Positions 8,310 to 17,577 of a stretch of DNA of 64,000 bases are shown in pieces. The stretch lies in NCBI RefSeq assembly GCF_014650335.1, contig NZ_BMUT01000012.1:248001-312000 (forward strand), in the 5' to 3' direction. The notes beneath the pieces are model-generated. The model made no database searches. It was given only the letters and a program-made list of their open reading frames with translations, and was not told where the DNA came from. The DNA is from Streptomyces hiroshimensis (GTDB taxonomy: Bacteria > Actinomycetota > Actinomycetes > Streptomycetales > Streptomycetaceae). Both the position numbers and the translations under genes were made by a program. Within the stretch, counting starts at the first letter, position 1. Every line of letters starts with the position of its first letter.

Positions 8310-11300
8310 CACGTCCACCCGAACCGAGGAGCGGGAGACGGAGGGGCCGGCCGGCCGCAGGCTGCGGCTGCCGGGGCGGGGCGGCGGAAGCCCGCTGTTC
8401 CGCAACGCCTTCGCGCTGATGCTCAACACGGGCATCAGCGCCGTCCTCGGGCTCGGGTACTGGCTGATCGCCGCCCGTTACTACACGGAGGAGGCGGTCG
8501 GCCAGGGCTCGGCGGCCATCGCCGCGATGAAGCTCCTCGCGGGGCTCACCGCGGTGACCCTGACCGGGGGGCTGGCGCGGTTCATCCCGGTCGCCGGGCG
8601 GACGACGGGCAAGCTCGTCTTCCGGACGTACGCGGGCAGCTCGCTGCTCGTCGCGCTCGCGGCGTGCGTCTTCCTGCTCACCCTGGGCTCGTGGGGGCCG
8701 TCGTACGGCTTTTTGAACGGCTCCCTCAACGGCCTGGGCTTCGTCGCCGCCGTCATCGCCTGGTCGGTGCTCACCCTGCAGGACGGCGTGCTCACCGGCC
8801 TGCGCCGGGCGCTGTGGGTGCCCGTGGGCAATACGGTCTTCTCGGCCGTGAAGCTGGCCCTGCTGGTGGCCCTGGCGATGACGCTGCCCACCTCCGGCGT
8901 GTTCGTGTCGTGGGTGGTCTCGATCGCCGTGTCGGTGCTGCCGCTGGGCTGGCTGGTCTTCCGCCGTCTGGTGCCCCAGCACGTGGCCGCGACGGAGGCG
9001 GCCGCGCGGCCCGCCTCGTACCGGGAGATGGGCCGTTTCCTCGCCGGGGACTACACGGGTTCGCTGTTCTCCCTGGCCGTGGTCTACCTGGTGCCGGTGA
9101 TCATCGCCTCCCAGGTCAGCTCCGAGGACAACGCGTACTTCTACATCACCACCACCATCGGCGGCACGGTCAACCTGCTCGCCATCAACATGGGCGCGTC
9201 GCTGACGGTGGAGGGCTCGCACGACCCGGCGCGGCTGGCGGAGAACTGCCGCGCGGCGCTGCGCCGGATGGCCACGATCATGGTGCCGGTCTGTCTGCTG
9301 CTGTTCCTCCTCGCGCCGTACATCCTGCGCGTCTTCGGCCCCGGCTACGCCGCGGCGGCCACGCCGCTGCTGCGCTGGTTCGCGGTGGGCGCGGCGCTGC
9401 GCGTGGTGATGGAGGTCTATTTCGCGGTGCTGCGGGCGCAGAGCCGGACGGCCGGGCTGGCCTATCTCCAGGGGCTGCTGTGCGTGCTGGTGCTGGGGCT
9501 GACGCTGCTGCTCCTGCCGCGCATGGGGCTCACGGGTGCGGGGGTGGCCGAGATCTCCAGCCTGGCGGTCATCGTCTCCATCTCCGCGGTCAGGCTCCAC
9601 CGCATACTGCGCGCCGCCCGGCCCGAGCCCACGGCCTACGCCCCCGATGTGGCCCCGGACGGCGATCTGGCCGACCTGGCGGCCCGCGGCGACCGGCGCG
9701 ACGCCCCGCGCACCGAGCCCCACGGGCTCCGGCGCACGGCGCGGCACGGCATCACCCGCGGCTTAGGAGGTGAGGGCGAGCAGGAGCCCGGAGAGAGAGA
9801 CAGCGGTGCCTACGGCACCCGCTGGGCACTGCGCGCCGCGCTCGACGCGGACACGATGCCGCTGGGCGTGCGGCTGGACTTCGACCACTTGGAGAGGCGC
9901 CCTGATCTCCGGCACACCCCGGAGGCAGTCGTCGTGTCCCACTCCGTCTCCCCGGCCGCGTCCCAGGCGGCCGCCAAGCAGCCCGTCGCGGCGCCCGCGC
10001 GGGAGAAGGTCCCGCAGGAGAAGGCCCCCCAGGCAAAGGCGGCGCAGGGGAAGGCCTCACTGGAGAAAGGCTCGTCGGAGAAGGCCCCGCTGGAGAAGAC
10101 CTCCTCTCCCCCGGGCCCGGCGCCGTGGTGGCGCGGTCCCGAGGCGGCGGTCTGGCTGCTGCTGGCAGCCGCCCTCGCGCTGTACTGGCTGCCCCTGGTG
10201 GGGGCCGGCGAAGCGACCCTGGACCGCATGGGCGGGCTCGGCCTGATCTCCGTGCTGCCCGTGGCGACGCTGGCGGGCGTGGCGCTGCTGGTCGTCTCCT
10301 TCGTGGCCGCGCTGTGGCTGGACGGGCAGCGGCGCCGGCTGCTCACGGCGGTGCTGCTGCTGACGGTGGTCTCCCTGCACGCCCTGCCGGCGGTGCTGGA
10401 GGCGCAGCCGCGCTTCGCGACGGCCTGGCAGCACCTGGGCTTCCTGGACTTCATCGACCGCACGGGCGTGGCGGCGCCGGACCTGGACGCCCGCTGGAGC
10501 TGGCCCGGCTTCTTCGCCCTCATGGCGTTCGCCGCGAAGACAGCCGGCGTGGGCGACCTCACCGAGGTGCTGCGCTGGTGGCCGACGGCGATCCAGCTGC
10601 TGTGCCTGGCGCCGCTCGCGCTGCTGCTGCGGGCCGTGCGCGCGGGGTGGCGGGCGAAGTGGACGGCGGCCTGGCTGTTCGTGCTGTGCGGCTGGGTGGG
10701 GCAGGACTACTTCTCGCCCCAGGCGCTCAACTACTTCTTCTATCTGCTGTTCGCCGCGGTGCTGCTGGTGTGGTTCCGCTGGCCCCGGCAGCTGCGCGGC
10801 ACGCTGCTCCCGGGCGAGACGGAGCCTCAGCCGGCCGGCCGGAGGGCGCAGGGCGCGCTGCTGGCCGTGGTCATCGCGCTGTTCGCGGCGTCGGTCGTCA
10901 GCCACCAGCTGACGCCGTTCGTGATGCTCGGGGTGCTGACCGCGCTGGTGGTCACCCGCCGCTCCACGCTGCGCGGGCTGCCGCTGCTGTGCGGTGTGAT
11001 GCTGGTGGTGTGGGTGGGCTTTCTGGCCGAGCCCTACTGGTCGGGCCATTTCGACGAGTTGTTCGGCGGCCTGGGCTCCCTCGGCGGCAATGTCTCCTCG
11101 TCGGTCTCGGGCCGGATCGAGGGCGGCAGCCCCGTCCACAAGCTGGTGCTCTACATCCGGGTGCTGCTCGCGGGCGGGGTGCTGGCCTTCGCCGCGATCG
11201 GCTGGTGGCGCCGCCGCCGGGCCGGGATCGGCGATGTGGCGCTGCTGGTGCTGACCGGGGTGCCCTTCCTGGCCTTCGGCATGCAGTCCTACGGCGGCGA

Positions 11301-12123
11301 GGTGGCCCTGCGGGTCTTCCTCTTCGCGCTGCCGGGCGCGTGCGTCCTGGCGGCGCTCGCGCTCTTCCCGCACGCCGCGGAGCGCCCCGGCCGCACGGTC
11401 CTCGCGCCGGTGGCCGCGCTGCTGGCGGGCCTGGTCCTGGTCTTCGGCTTCCTGGTGGCCCGCTGGGGCAACGAGTCCTTCGAGCGGGTGCGCCCCGGCG
11501 AGGTCGCCGCGATGGACTTCGTGTACGCGCACGACAAGCCGACCGTACGGCTGCTGTGGATGAGCAGCGACCCCTCGAAGAACGTCACCCCCGCCATGCC
11601 GTGGGGTGCGAAGGACATGGAGCGGGTGCACTACGACGCGACGCTCGCTCCGCGCGATCCGGCCCGCGTGGACGAGCTGGTCACCGCGCTCCGTAAGGCC
11701 GGGCCCCAGGCGTATCTGATGGTCAACCGCGGCCAGTCGGTATATCTCGAACTCGACGCAGGCTATGCGGCGGACTGGGACGGCCGGATGCGGCGCACGC
11801 TCGACGGCCGCCCGGAGCTGCGCCGCGTGTTCACGAACGACGACGCCGTGCTGTACGCGCTGAAGGACAAGCCCGCCGGTGAGGCCCCGCAGCCCCGGCC
11901 GGGCCCGGCGGGTCCCCGGGTGACGTGGACGCCGGTGTCGGTCGTCGGCGGGCTGGCGGCGGTGGCGCTGCTGGTGCTGCTGGCGGCGCGCGAGATGCTG
12001 CGGGTCACGGCCCGGCCGGGGGTGCGTCAGCTGCGCTGGCTGCAGGGGTCGTACTGGTTCGCGCTGCCGCTGCTGCTGGTCCTGCTGGCGTCGCTGGTGT
12101 ACCGGTTCGCGACGATGTCGTGA
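8302..12123 (+). CDS. Flippase and membrane glycosyltransferase/polymerase fusion, 1273 aa
   Basis: A very large membrane protein starting at GTG 8302. Residues about 30-435 form a Wzx/MurJ-like flippase with about 12 hydrophobic helices, beginning at the typical NAFALMLNTGISAVLG segment. A long hydrophilic linker follows (about 440-605) and ends in a Glu-Lys-rich run with EKVPQEK, EKAPQAK and EKGSSEK units. Residues about 612-1273 form a second polytopic module with more than ten helices and a C-terminal extracytoplasmic loop region, resembling GT-C glycosyltransferases or polymerases. One chain would therefore flip a lipid-linked unit and use it outside. A fusion is directly supported by the uninterrupted frame and the absence of a second start with an RBS in the linker. 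Confidence 0.85.
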   Translation: MSDTSTRTEERETEGPAGRRLRLPGRGGGSPLFRNAFALMLNTGISAVLGLGYWLIAARYYTEEAVGQGSAAIAAMKLLAGLTAVTLTGGLARFIPVAGRTTGKLVFRTYAGSSLLVALAACVFLLTLGSWGPSYGFLNGSLNGLGFVAAVIAWSVLTLQDGVLTGLRRALWVPVGNTVFSAVKLALLVALAMTLPTSGVFVSWVVSIAVSVLPLGWLVFRRLVPQHVAATEAAARPASYREMGRFLAGDYTGSLFSLAVVYLVPVIIASQVSSEDNAYFYITTTIGGTVNLLAINMGASLTVEGSHDPARLAENCRAALRRMATIMVPVCLLLFLLAPYILRVFGPGYAAAATPLLRWFAVGAALRVVMEVYFAVLRAQSRTAGLAYLQGLLCVLVLGLTLLLLPRMGLTGAGVAEISSLAVIVSISAVRLHRILRAARPEPTAYAPDVAPDGDLADLAARGDRRDAPRTEPHGLRRTARHGITRGLGGEGEQEPGERDSGAYGTRWALRAALDADTMPLGVRLDFDHLERRPDLRHTPEAVVVSHSVSPAASQAAAKQPVAAPAREKVPQEKAPQAKAAQGKASLEKGSSEKAPLEKTSSPPGPAPWWRGPEAAVWLLLAAALALYWLPLVGAGEATLDRMGGLGLISVLPVATLAGVALLVVSFVAALWLDGQRRRLLTAVLLLTVVSLHALPAVLEAQPRFATAWQHLGFLDFIDRTGVAAPDLDARWSWPGFFALMAFAAKTAGVGDLTEVLRWWPTAIQLLCLAPLALLLRAVRAGWRAKWTAAWLFVLCGWVGQDYFSPQALNYFFYLLFAAVLLVWFRWPRQLRGTLLPGETEPQPAGRRAQGALLAVVIALFAASVVSHQLTPFVMLGVLTALVVTRRSTLRGLPLLCGVMLVVWVGFLAEPYWSGHFDELFGGLGSLGGNVSSSVSGRIEGGSPVHKLVLYIRVLLAGGVLAFAAIGWWRRRRAGIGDVALLVLTGVPFLAFGMQSYGGEVALRVFLFALPGACVLAALALFPHAAERPGRTVLAPVAALLAGLVLVFGFLVARWGNESFERVRPGEVAAMDFVYAHDKPTVRLLWMSSDPSKNVTPAMPWGAKDMERVHYDATLAPRDPARVDELVTALRKAGPQAYLMVNRGQSVYLELDAGYAADWDGRMRRTLDGRPELRRVFTNDDAVLYALKDKPAGEAPQPRPGPAGPRVTWTPVSVVGGLAAVALLVLLAAREMLRVTARPGVRQLRWLQGSYWFALPLLLVLLASLVYRFATMS

Positions 12124-12194
12124 ACGACGTGGATGACGTGGATGACATGGGCGGGATGCCGTAGCCGGATTCCCGGGCGGGATTCGCCGGGTGG

Positions 12195-13589
12195 TCAGCC
12201 GGTCCAGCGGATCTCGTTGGGCGCCAGGTCCAGGGAGGTGCCGTCCACCTCCACGGTCAGCCGGCGGTCCTGCATGTTGACCACGAGGGTGGTGCCCCCC
12301 GCGGCGAGGGCGGACACCGCGTCGCGGTTCCCCCCCGTGACCTCCGGGGTGCGCAGGCCCGCGCCGGGCGGGAAGGCCTTGGCGAAGCGGGACAGCAGGT
12401 CCAGCATGGGCAGCCCGCCCCCGCCGCCCTTCAGTTCGGTGCTGCGCCACAGGCAGCCGGGGCAGTCCTCCCCTGTCTCCTCCGGGTTCCAGTAGAAGGC
12501 CGTGGAGGCCCCCGACCGGGCGAGGTGGATCATGGCCGTGGCGTGGACGGCGGTGCGGTGCGCCTCGGTCCAGGACTTGCGGTCGTCGTTGGCGTCGGCG
12601 GGCTCCACGTACCACTCGGACCACCACACCGGCAGATCGACGGTCCTGCGCAGCCACGTGGTCACGTCGGCGAACTTCCGGGTCGCGGCGAACTCGTCCG
12701 GGAAGAGCTTGCTGCCCTCGCGGGTGTAGCTGGCGCCGTCGACGACGAGGAAGTCGGCGCCCTTCTTGTGGGCGTTCCAGTACTTGAGGGCGTCGAGGGC
12801 CCGCTGGTCGACCGAGCCCCAGGGTCCGCGCAGGGACGAGGCGTTGGAGGAGGAGCCGGGCGGGTTGCTGTCCATGCTGATGTACGGGCCGCCCACGAGA
12901 TTGGCTCTGTTGTGCTTCTTCAGCTCCGCGTAGACCAGGTTGTACAGCTCGGTGTAGCCCTCGTAGTTCCAGCGGTTGCGGCCCTCGTCGTAGAAGCCCT
13001 TGAACTCGTTCCAGACGATGAAATGACGAATGTCCGGATAGCGCTTGGCGATGACGCCTGCGAGTGCGGCGAAGTCCTTGTAGTGGGCGCGGTCGGGCGC
13101 CTTCTCCAGGGACTTCAGCGACCAGTCGGTGCGCTCTCCGCCGCCCTTCATCCAGTCGGGCGCGCAGCACAGGGTGAGCACGGGGGTCGTGCCGGTCTTG
13201 CGCATGAAGGCGACGCGGCGGTCGAGATCGGCGAAGTTGTAGGTGCCGGGCCTGGGTTCGGGGTTGTCGACGCCCCAGCCCATGATGTGCTGGTTCTGCG
13301 GCATGCGGGAGCCGGCGAGCAGGCCGGCCGTGGTCCGCCGGGCGGCGTCGTCGCCGCGGTCGGCGCTGTACTGGGTGTGGGTGAAGCCCCAGCCGAGATC
13401 GAGGGCGGCCCTGTCCCCGTTCGCGCCGTCCGGCGCACCGTCCCCTCCCGTCTGCCGGCCGGTCGCCCACAGGGCGAGCAGCAGGGCCAGCGCGACCACG
13501 CCGGCCGCGAGCAGCGCGGCCAACCGCCACCGCCCGGCTCGCCGCCACCCGGCCCGCCAAAACGTCCGACTCACACCACGTCGTCCCAT
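12195..13589 (-). CDS. Membrane-anchored GH39-like glycoside hydrolase
   Basis: A 464-aa protein starting at ATG 13589. A basic N-terminus is followed by one hydrophobic helix (about 25-45), which is a signal anchor. The rest is a GH-A clan TIM barrel. IVWNEFKGFYDE carries the acid/base Glu, and WWSEWYVE carries the nucleophile Glu, the spacing seen in GH39 and PslG-like endoglycosidases. A small beta domain closes the protein. It faces the exopolysaccharide operon across 71 bp. This suggests a hydrolase that trims or releases the polysaccharide made by that operon, in the way PslG acts on Psl. The substrate is inference. Confidence 0.87.
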   Translation of the reverse strand: MGRRGVSRTFWRAGWRRAGRWRLAALLAAGVVALALLLALWATGRQTGGDGAPDGANGDRAALDLGWGFTHTQYSADRGDDAARRTTAGLLAGSRMPQNQHIMGWGVDNPEPRPGTYNFADLDRRVAFMRKTGTTPVLTLCCAPDWMKGGGERTDWSLKSLEKAPDRAHYKDFAALAGVIAKRYPDIRHFIVWNEFKGFYDEGRNRWNYEGYTELYNLVYAELKKHNRANLVGGPYISMDSNPPGSSSNASSLRGPWGSVDQRALDALKYWNAHKKGADFLVVDGASYTREGSKLFPDEFAATRKFADVTTWLRRTVDLPVWWSEWYVEPADANDDRKSWTEAHRTAVHATAMIHLARSGASTAFYWNPEETGEDCPGCLWRSTELKGGGGGLPMLDLLSRFAKAFPPGAGLRTPEVTGGNRDAVSALAAGGTTLVVNMQDRRLTVEVDGTSLDLAPNEIRWTG

Positions 13590-13715
13590 CACGGGCAAGC
13601 GTATCCGCGGCCGAAACGATGTGCGGCGCCTTCCGGGCGAACATGGACGGGTGTCGCGGATCCGGTCGTGAAGCAGGGGAAAACCTGTGTGCGCAAGGGC
13701 CGCCGGTGCCGGATC

Positions 13716-14873
13716 ATGGGCGGCATGTGTGCCGACCGCCGATCCAGCCCCAGGAGGCAGGCCCTGCCCACCGACCCGGTCTTCACTCCGACCGAGAAAT
13801 CGCTGCCCATCCGCCTCAACGTGGACGACAGCGACTCGCCGTCCGACGTCATCGACGCCCTCTTCCTGGGCCGCTTCGCCACCGGCGAGCAGCCGTACGC
13901 GCACAGCCACTCCGTCGACCGCGTCAAGTCCGGGGCCACACTCCTGCCGCCCGGGGCCCACGTGGTGCGCTCCGCCCGCGACGACGACCGCAGCGCGACC
14001 CTGGCCGAGGGCGACGGCTGGACGCTGCTGATCTCCCGCTGGAACCGGGGTGCGGACGTCTCCGTCACGGCCACCACCGACGAGCTGGCCAAGAAGGTGC
14101 TCGGCCAGGCCGTGGAGGGCGCGGAGGACGAGCCCGAACCCCAGCCCGAACACGTGACCATGGGCTTCTGGTACGTCTCGCCGCGGCGCGGCCCGCACCG
14201 GACGACCCGTCAGATCTCCGCCGGCACATGGGAGGAGGTCCGGCCCAACTACACCGCGCGCGTCGCGGACGCCATGGACCGGCTGATGAAGATCACCCCG
14301 GATGACATCGCGGGGCGGCTGCTCCTCCTGCACGGCCCGCCCGGCACCGGGAAGACCTCCGCGCTGCGCACGCTCGCGCGGTCCTGGCGCGACTGGTGCC
14401 AGGTGGACTGCGTGCTGGACCCCGAGCGGCTGTTCAACGACGTCGGCTATCTGATGGACATCGCCATCGGCGAGGACGACGGCGGCTCCAAGGGCCGCTG
14501 GCGGCTGCTGCTCCTGGAGGACTGCGACGAGCTGATCCGCGGCGAGGCCAAGCACACGGCGGGCCAGGCGCTGTCGCGGCTGCTGAACCTCACGGACGGG
14601 CTGCTCGGGCAGGGCCGCAACGTCCTCGTCGGCGTCACCACGAACGAGGACCTGGAGCGGCTGCACCCCGCCGTGGTGCGGCCGGGCCGCTGCCTGGCCC
14701 GTATCGAGGTGGGCCCGCTCAGCCGCGCGGAGGCCGTGGGCTGGCTGGGCACGGACCAGGGGGTGGGACGCGAGGGCGCGACGCTCGCAGAACTCTTCGC
14801 CCTGCGGCGGGGCAGCGGGCCTGCGTCGGTGCCGCCGCAGCACGACGGAGCGGATGCGGGGTTGTATCTGTGA
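13716..14873 (+). CDS. AAA-family ATPase with DUF5925 N-domain
   Basis: A 385-aa protein. The N-terminal part (about 20-180) contains the LNVDDSDSPSDVIDALFLGR block typical of the DUF5925 proteins of Streptomyces. The C-terminal AAA module shows Walker A GPPGTGKT, Walker B LLLLEDCDEL, sensor VGVTTNED and an arginine-finger-like VVRPGRC. No membrane segment is present. ATG 13716, ATG 13725 and GTG 13689 are all possible starts; the GTG has an AGGGGA seven bases upstream, so the start is uncertain. The role is unknown; the fold implies ATP-driven remodelling of a protein partner. The gene is followed by a palindromic repeat. Confidence 0.82.
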   Translation: MGGMCADRRSSPRRQALPTDPVFTPTEKSLPIRLNVDDSDSPSDVIDALFLGRFATGEQPYAHSHSVDRVKSGATLLPPGAHVVRSARDDDRSATLAEGDGWTLLISRWNRGADVSVTATTDELAKKVLGQAVEGAEDEPEPQPEHVTMGFWYVSPRRGPHRTTRQISAGTWEEVRPNYTARVADAMDRLMKITPDDIAGRLLLLHGPPGTGKTSALRTLARSWRDWCQVDCVLDPERLFNDVGYLMDIAIGEDDGGSKGRWRLLLLEDCDELIRGEAKHTAGQALSRLLNLTDGLLGQGRNVLVGVTTNEDLERLHPAVVRPGRCLARIEVGPLSRAEAVGWLGTDQGVGREGATLAELFALRRGSGPASVPPQHDGADAGLYL

Positions 14874-14910
14874 CGCCCCCGCCTTGACGTGCCTCATGGC
14901 CTCCGGCCGG

Positions 14911-15132
14911 GGACGGTACGGCACCGCCGGTCTGCCGCACGGTGGCTGAGCACCGTTGCGGCGGGGGATCCCGTCGGCCCTCGCGGAGGTGGTACGCCGG
15001 GGCGGCAAACGGGTTCCGAGCGCCACGGCCCGGCAGAGCGGCGGTCGCCACAGTCTGCCGGAGCCGGCACGCCTGCCTTCCGCCGCAGCGGCGAAATGCC
15101 ACGACGGCGCAGCCCGGCGGTGCCCGGCCGGA
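14911..15132. repeat. Palindromic repeat pair, copy A
   Basis: Two inverted copies of the window's dispersed repeat. The left arm is at 14911-14967 and the right arm at about 15078-15132, separated by 110 bp. Both contain CGGCACCGCCGG-like and GCGGCGG-like ends about 27 nt apart; the right arm reads on the opposite strand. The right arm ends one base before the stop of the gntR gene, and the region separates two convergent genes, so it could act as a bidirectional 3'-end signal. Confidence 0.6.
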
Positions 15133-15504
15133 CTAGCCGTACACCGCCCGCAGGGCGTCATCCACCGCCGCGTGGGCGGCGTCGGCGTCCAGGCCCAGCC
15201 GGTGCGCGCGCTCGGCGAAGGCCCGGGCCGCCGCCGCGGCCTCCCGCGCCGCCGTATCGCCGAGCGCAGCGACGAACGTGCCGTGGCGCCCCCGCGTCTC
15301 GATGACCCCGTCGGCCTCCAGTGCGCGGTAGGCCTTGGCGGCGGTGTTCGCGGCGAGGCCCAGTTCTTCGGCGAGGCCGCGCACGGTCGGGAGCTTGTAG
15401 CCGGTGGGGAGCTCGCCGGAGCGGGCGAGTCCGGCGATCCGGGCGCGGATCTGCTCGTAGGGCGGCTCGGCCGCGTCCGGGTCGACAGTGATCTTCAGGG
15501 CCAC
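15133..15504 (-). CDS. GntR regulator, YtrA subfamily
   Basis: A 123-aa regulator. The winged helix-turn-helix occupies residues 12-82 (PPYEQIRARIAGLARSGEL, then LPTVRGLAEELGLAANTAAKAYRALEADGVIETRGRHGTFV). It is followed by a short alanine-rich dimerisation tail of about 40 residues, which is the YtrA type rather than FadR or HutC. Such proteins usually repress a neighbouring operon and lack a large ligand domain. It lies 27 bp after the asparagine synthetase gene on the same strand, so it is probably co-transcribed. The inverted repeat at 17504-17528 upstream of that gene is a candidate operator. Confidence 0.9.
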   Translation of the reverse strand: MALKITVDPDAAEPPYEQIRARIAGLARSGELPTGYKLPTVRGLAEELGLAANTAAKAYRALEADGVIETRGRHGTFVAALGDTAAREAAAAARAFAERAHRLGLDADAAHAAVDDALRAVYG

Positions 15505-15531
15505 GCTCGGACTCTACCGCTTCTCCCTCAG

Positions 15532-17388
15532 CTACAGCTCCAGCGCGGTGTCGTGCATGCGCAGCCAGGTGTCCAGGTTGAGGACGAGCTCGGTGGCGGA
15601 GCGGAAGGACTCGCCCGCGTCGTCGGCGAGGGAGTCGGCGACGGCCGCGGTGTCGAGCAGGGGGCGTACGGGCGCGTCCTTGTCGGCGAGGACGCGGGAG
15701 AGCTCGGCGCGCAGGGCGGCGGCGTAGCGGGGGTCCTGGATGCTGGGGTAGGGGCTCTTGACGCGGTCGGCGACGATGCCGGGCAGGAGGTCGCGGGTGG
15801 CGGCGCGCAGCAGGGACTTCTCACGGCCGTCGAAGGTCTTCATGGCCCAGGGGGTGTTGAAGACGTACTCGACGAGGCGGTGGTCGCAGAAGGGGACGCG
15901 GACCTCCAGGCCGACGGCCATGCTGGCCCGGTCCTTGCGGTCGAGGAGGAGCTGGACGAAGCGGGTCAGGTGCAGGTAGCCGATCTCCCGCATGCGCCGC
16001 TCCAGGCCGCTCTCGCCGGGCAGGCGGGGCACTTCGGCGAGGGCTTCGCGGTAGCGGGCGTCCTGGTGGCCGGCGAGGTCGAGCTTGGCGAGGAGGCCGC
16101 GGTCGAGGAGGGCGGCGCGGCCTCCGCTGTGCTCGCCGGCGAAGCGGTCGGCGGCTCCGGCGGCGACCCACGGGAAGGTGTCGGCGTGTACGTGGTCGGG
16201 GTTGTGGAACCACGCGTAGCCGCCGAAGACCTCGTCGGCGGACTCGCCGGACAGGGCGACCGTGGACTGCTCGCGGATGGCCTTGAAGAGCAGGTAGAGG
16301 GAGACGTCGCCGTCGCCGAAGCCGCTGATGGGCATGTCGCGGGCGGTGAGGACGGCGTCGCGGTTGGCCTTGGCCATCAGGTCGGCGGTGTCGAGGACGA
16401 TGTCGGAGTGGTGGGAGGAGACGTGGGCGGCGAGCGCGTGGGCGTAGGGGCCGTCGGGGGTGGGCCGCAGGGGGTCGGGGCGGAAGTTCTCGGTGTGCCC
16501 GGTGAAATCGACCGAGAAGGACCGGACGGGGCCGGCTCCCGCGCCGGCGAGGCCCTTGGCGGCGAGGGCGGTGATGGCGGAGGAGTCGAGGCCGCCGGAG
16601 AGCAGGGTGCACAGGGGGACGTCGGCGATGAGCTGGCGGCCGACGATGTCGTCGAGCAGGTCGCGCACGTGGCGGACGGTGGTGCCGAGGTCGTCGGTGT
16701 GCTCGCGGGCCTCCAGGGCCCAGTAGCGGCGCAGGGTCAGGCCGCTGCGGCGTATGCGGGCGGTGTGGCCGGGGGGCAGTTCGTACATGCCCTTGTAGAG
16801 GGCGTGGCCGGGGGTCTTGGTGAAGGCGACGAGTTCGGCGAGGCCTTCGGCGTCCACGGCCGCGCGTACGGCGGGGTGGGCGAGGATGGCCTTGGGCTCG
16901 GAGCCGAAGAGGACCCCGTGGGGCGTGGGGTGGTAGTAGAGCGGCTTGATGCCCATGCGGTCGCGGACGAGGAGGAGTTCCTCGGTGCGCGGGTCCCACA
17001 GGGCGAAGGCGTACATGCCGTTGAGGCGCTCGGTGAAGTCCTCGCCCCATTCGAGGTAGGCGTGCAGGACGACCTCGGTGTCGCTGCTGGTGCGGAAGGC
17101 GTGGCCGCGCGTCTCCAGCTCGGCGCGCAGCTCGCGGTAGTTGTAGACCTCGCCGCTGTAGGTGGTGACGAGCACGGTGCGGCCGTCGCGTTCGACGCGC
17201 ATGGGCTGGGCGCCGCCTTCGATGTCGATGACGGCGAGGCGGCGGTGGCCGAGGGCGGCGTGGGTGTCGAACCAGGTGCCGCCGGCGTCGGGCCCGCGGC
17301 AGGCCATGGTCTGCGTCATCGCTTCGAGCGTGCCGCGCGCCGTGGTGAGGTCCCGGTCGTAGGAGATCCATCCGGTGATCCCGCACAT
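15532..17388 (-). CDS. asnB: Asparagine synthase (glutamine-hydrolysing) family protein
   Basis: A 618-aa class II glutamine amidotransferase-synthetase. The catalytic Cys2 (MCGITGW) begins the glutaminase domain, with RGPDAGG and HRRLAVID further on. The synthetase domain has the PP-loop SGGLDSS near residue 261 and GESADEVFGGY. The length fits AsnB-type proteins of actinomycetes. It could make asparagine, or amidate or ligate a carboxylate during siderophore assembly, since it lies directly downstream of the siderophore operon on the same strand after a 189-bp gap. The gap holds an inverted repeat, so it may be separately controlled. All catalytic residues look intact. Confidence 0.92.
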   Translation of the reverse strand: MCGITGWISYDRDLTTARGTLEAMTQTMACRGPDAGGTWFDTHAALGHRRLAVIDIEGGAQPMRVERDGRTVLVTTYSGEVYNYRELRAELETRGHAFRTSSDTEVVLHAYLEWGEDFTERLNGMYAFALWDPRTEELLLVRDRMGIKPLYYHPTPHGVLFGSEPKAILAHPAVRAAVDAEGLAELVAFTKTPGHALYKGMYELPPGHTARIRRSGLTLRRYWALEAREHTDDLGTTVRHVRDLLDDIVGRQLIADVPLCTLLSGGLDSSAITALAAKGLAGAGAGPVRSFSVDFTGHTENFRPDPLRPTPDGPYAHALAAHVSSHHSDIVLDTADLMAKANRDAVLTARDMPISGFGDGDVSLYLLFKAIREQSTVALSGESADEVFGGYAWFHNPDHVHADTFPWVAAGAADRFAGEHSGGRAALLDRGLLAKLDLAGHQDARYREALAEVPRLPGESGLERRMREIGYLHLTRFVQLLLDRKDRASMAVGLEVRVPFCDHRLVEYVFNTPWAMKTFDGREKSLLRAATRDLLPGIVADRVKSPYPSIQDPRYAAALRAELSRVLADKDAPVRPLLDTAAVADSLADDAGESFRSATELVLNLDTWLRMHDTALEL

Positions 17389-17503
17389 CGTTGCGTTCTC
17401 CCCTTTCGTCGGACCGGCCCGGGTGTCCGGGCGCGGCTGATCCCCCGTGGGGTGCGGGCCCCGCCTCGGGGGCGGCGGGGACCGCAGGGATCACGGTACG
17501 CCC

Positions 17504-17528
17504 ACATAGATGCATTCACCATCCATGT
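17504..17528. promoter_or_regulatory. Inverted repeat upstream of asnB, candidate operator
   Basis: ACATAGATG, 7 nt, CATCCATGT: a 9-bp inverted repeat with one mismatch, noticeably less GC-rich than its surroundings. It lies about 115 bp upstream of the asnB start and just downstream of the decarboxylase stop. It resembles a dimer operator rather than a terminator because the arms are AT-rich. Binding by the adjacent GntR protein is inference. Confidence 0.45.
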
Positions 17529-17577
17529 AGGAGTAAAACGCTGGGAAACCAGTTGGAACCGGCCAACTCCCATGCGC

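Noticed and set aside
12124..12194. Terminator between the flippase fusion and glycosidase genes
   Set aside because: The only complementary segments are short and imperfect (CCGG-type), not stronger than background in this GC-rich sequence.
10057..13644. Long minus frame spanning the flippase fusion and glycosidase genes
   Set aside because: It overlaps the real glycosidase gene in a different frame and has no family motifs.
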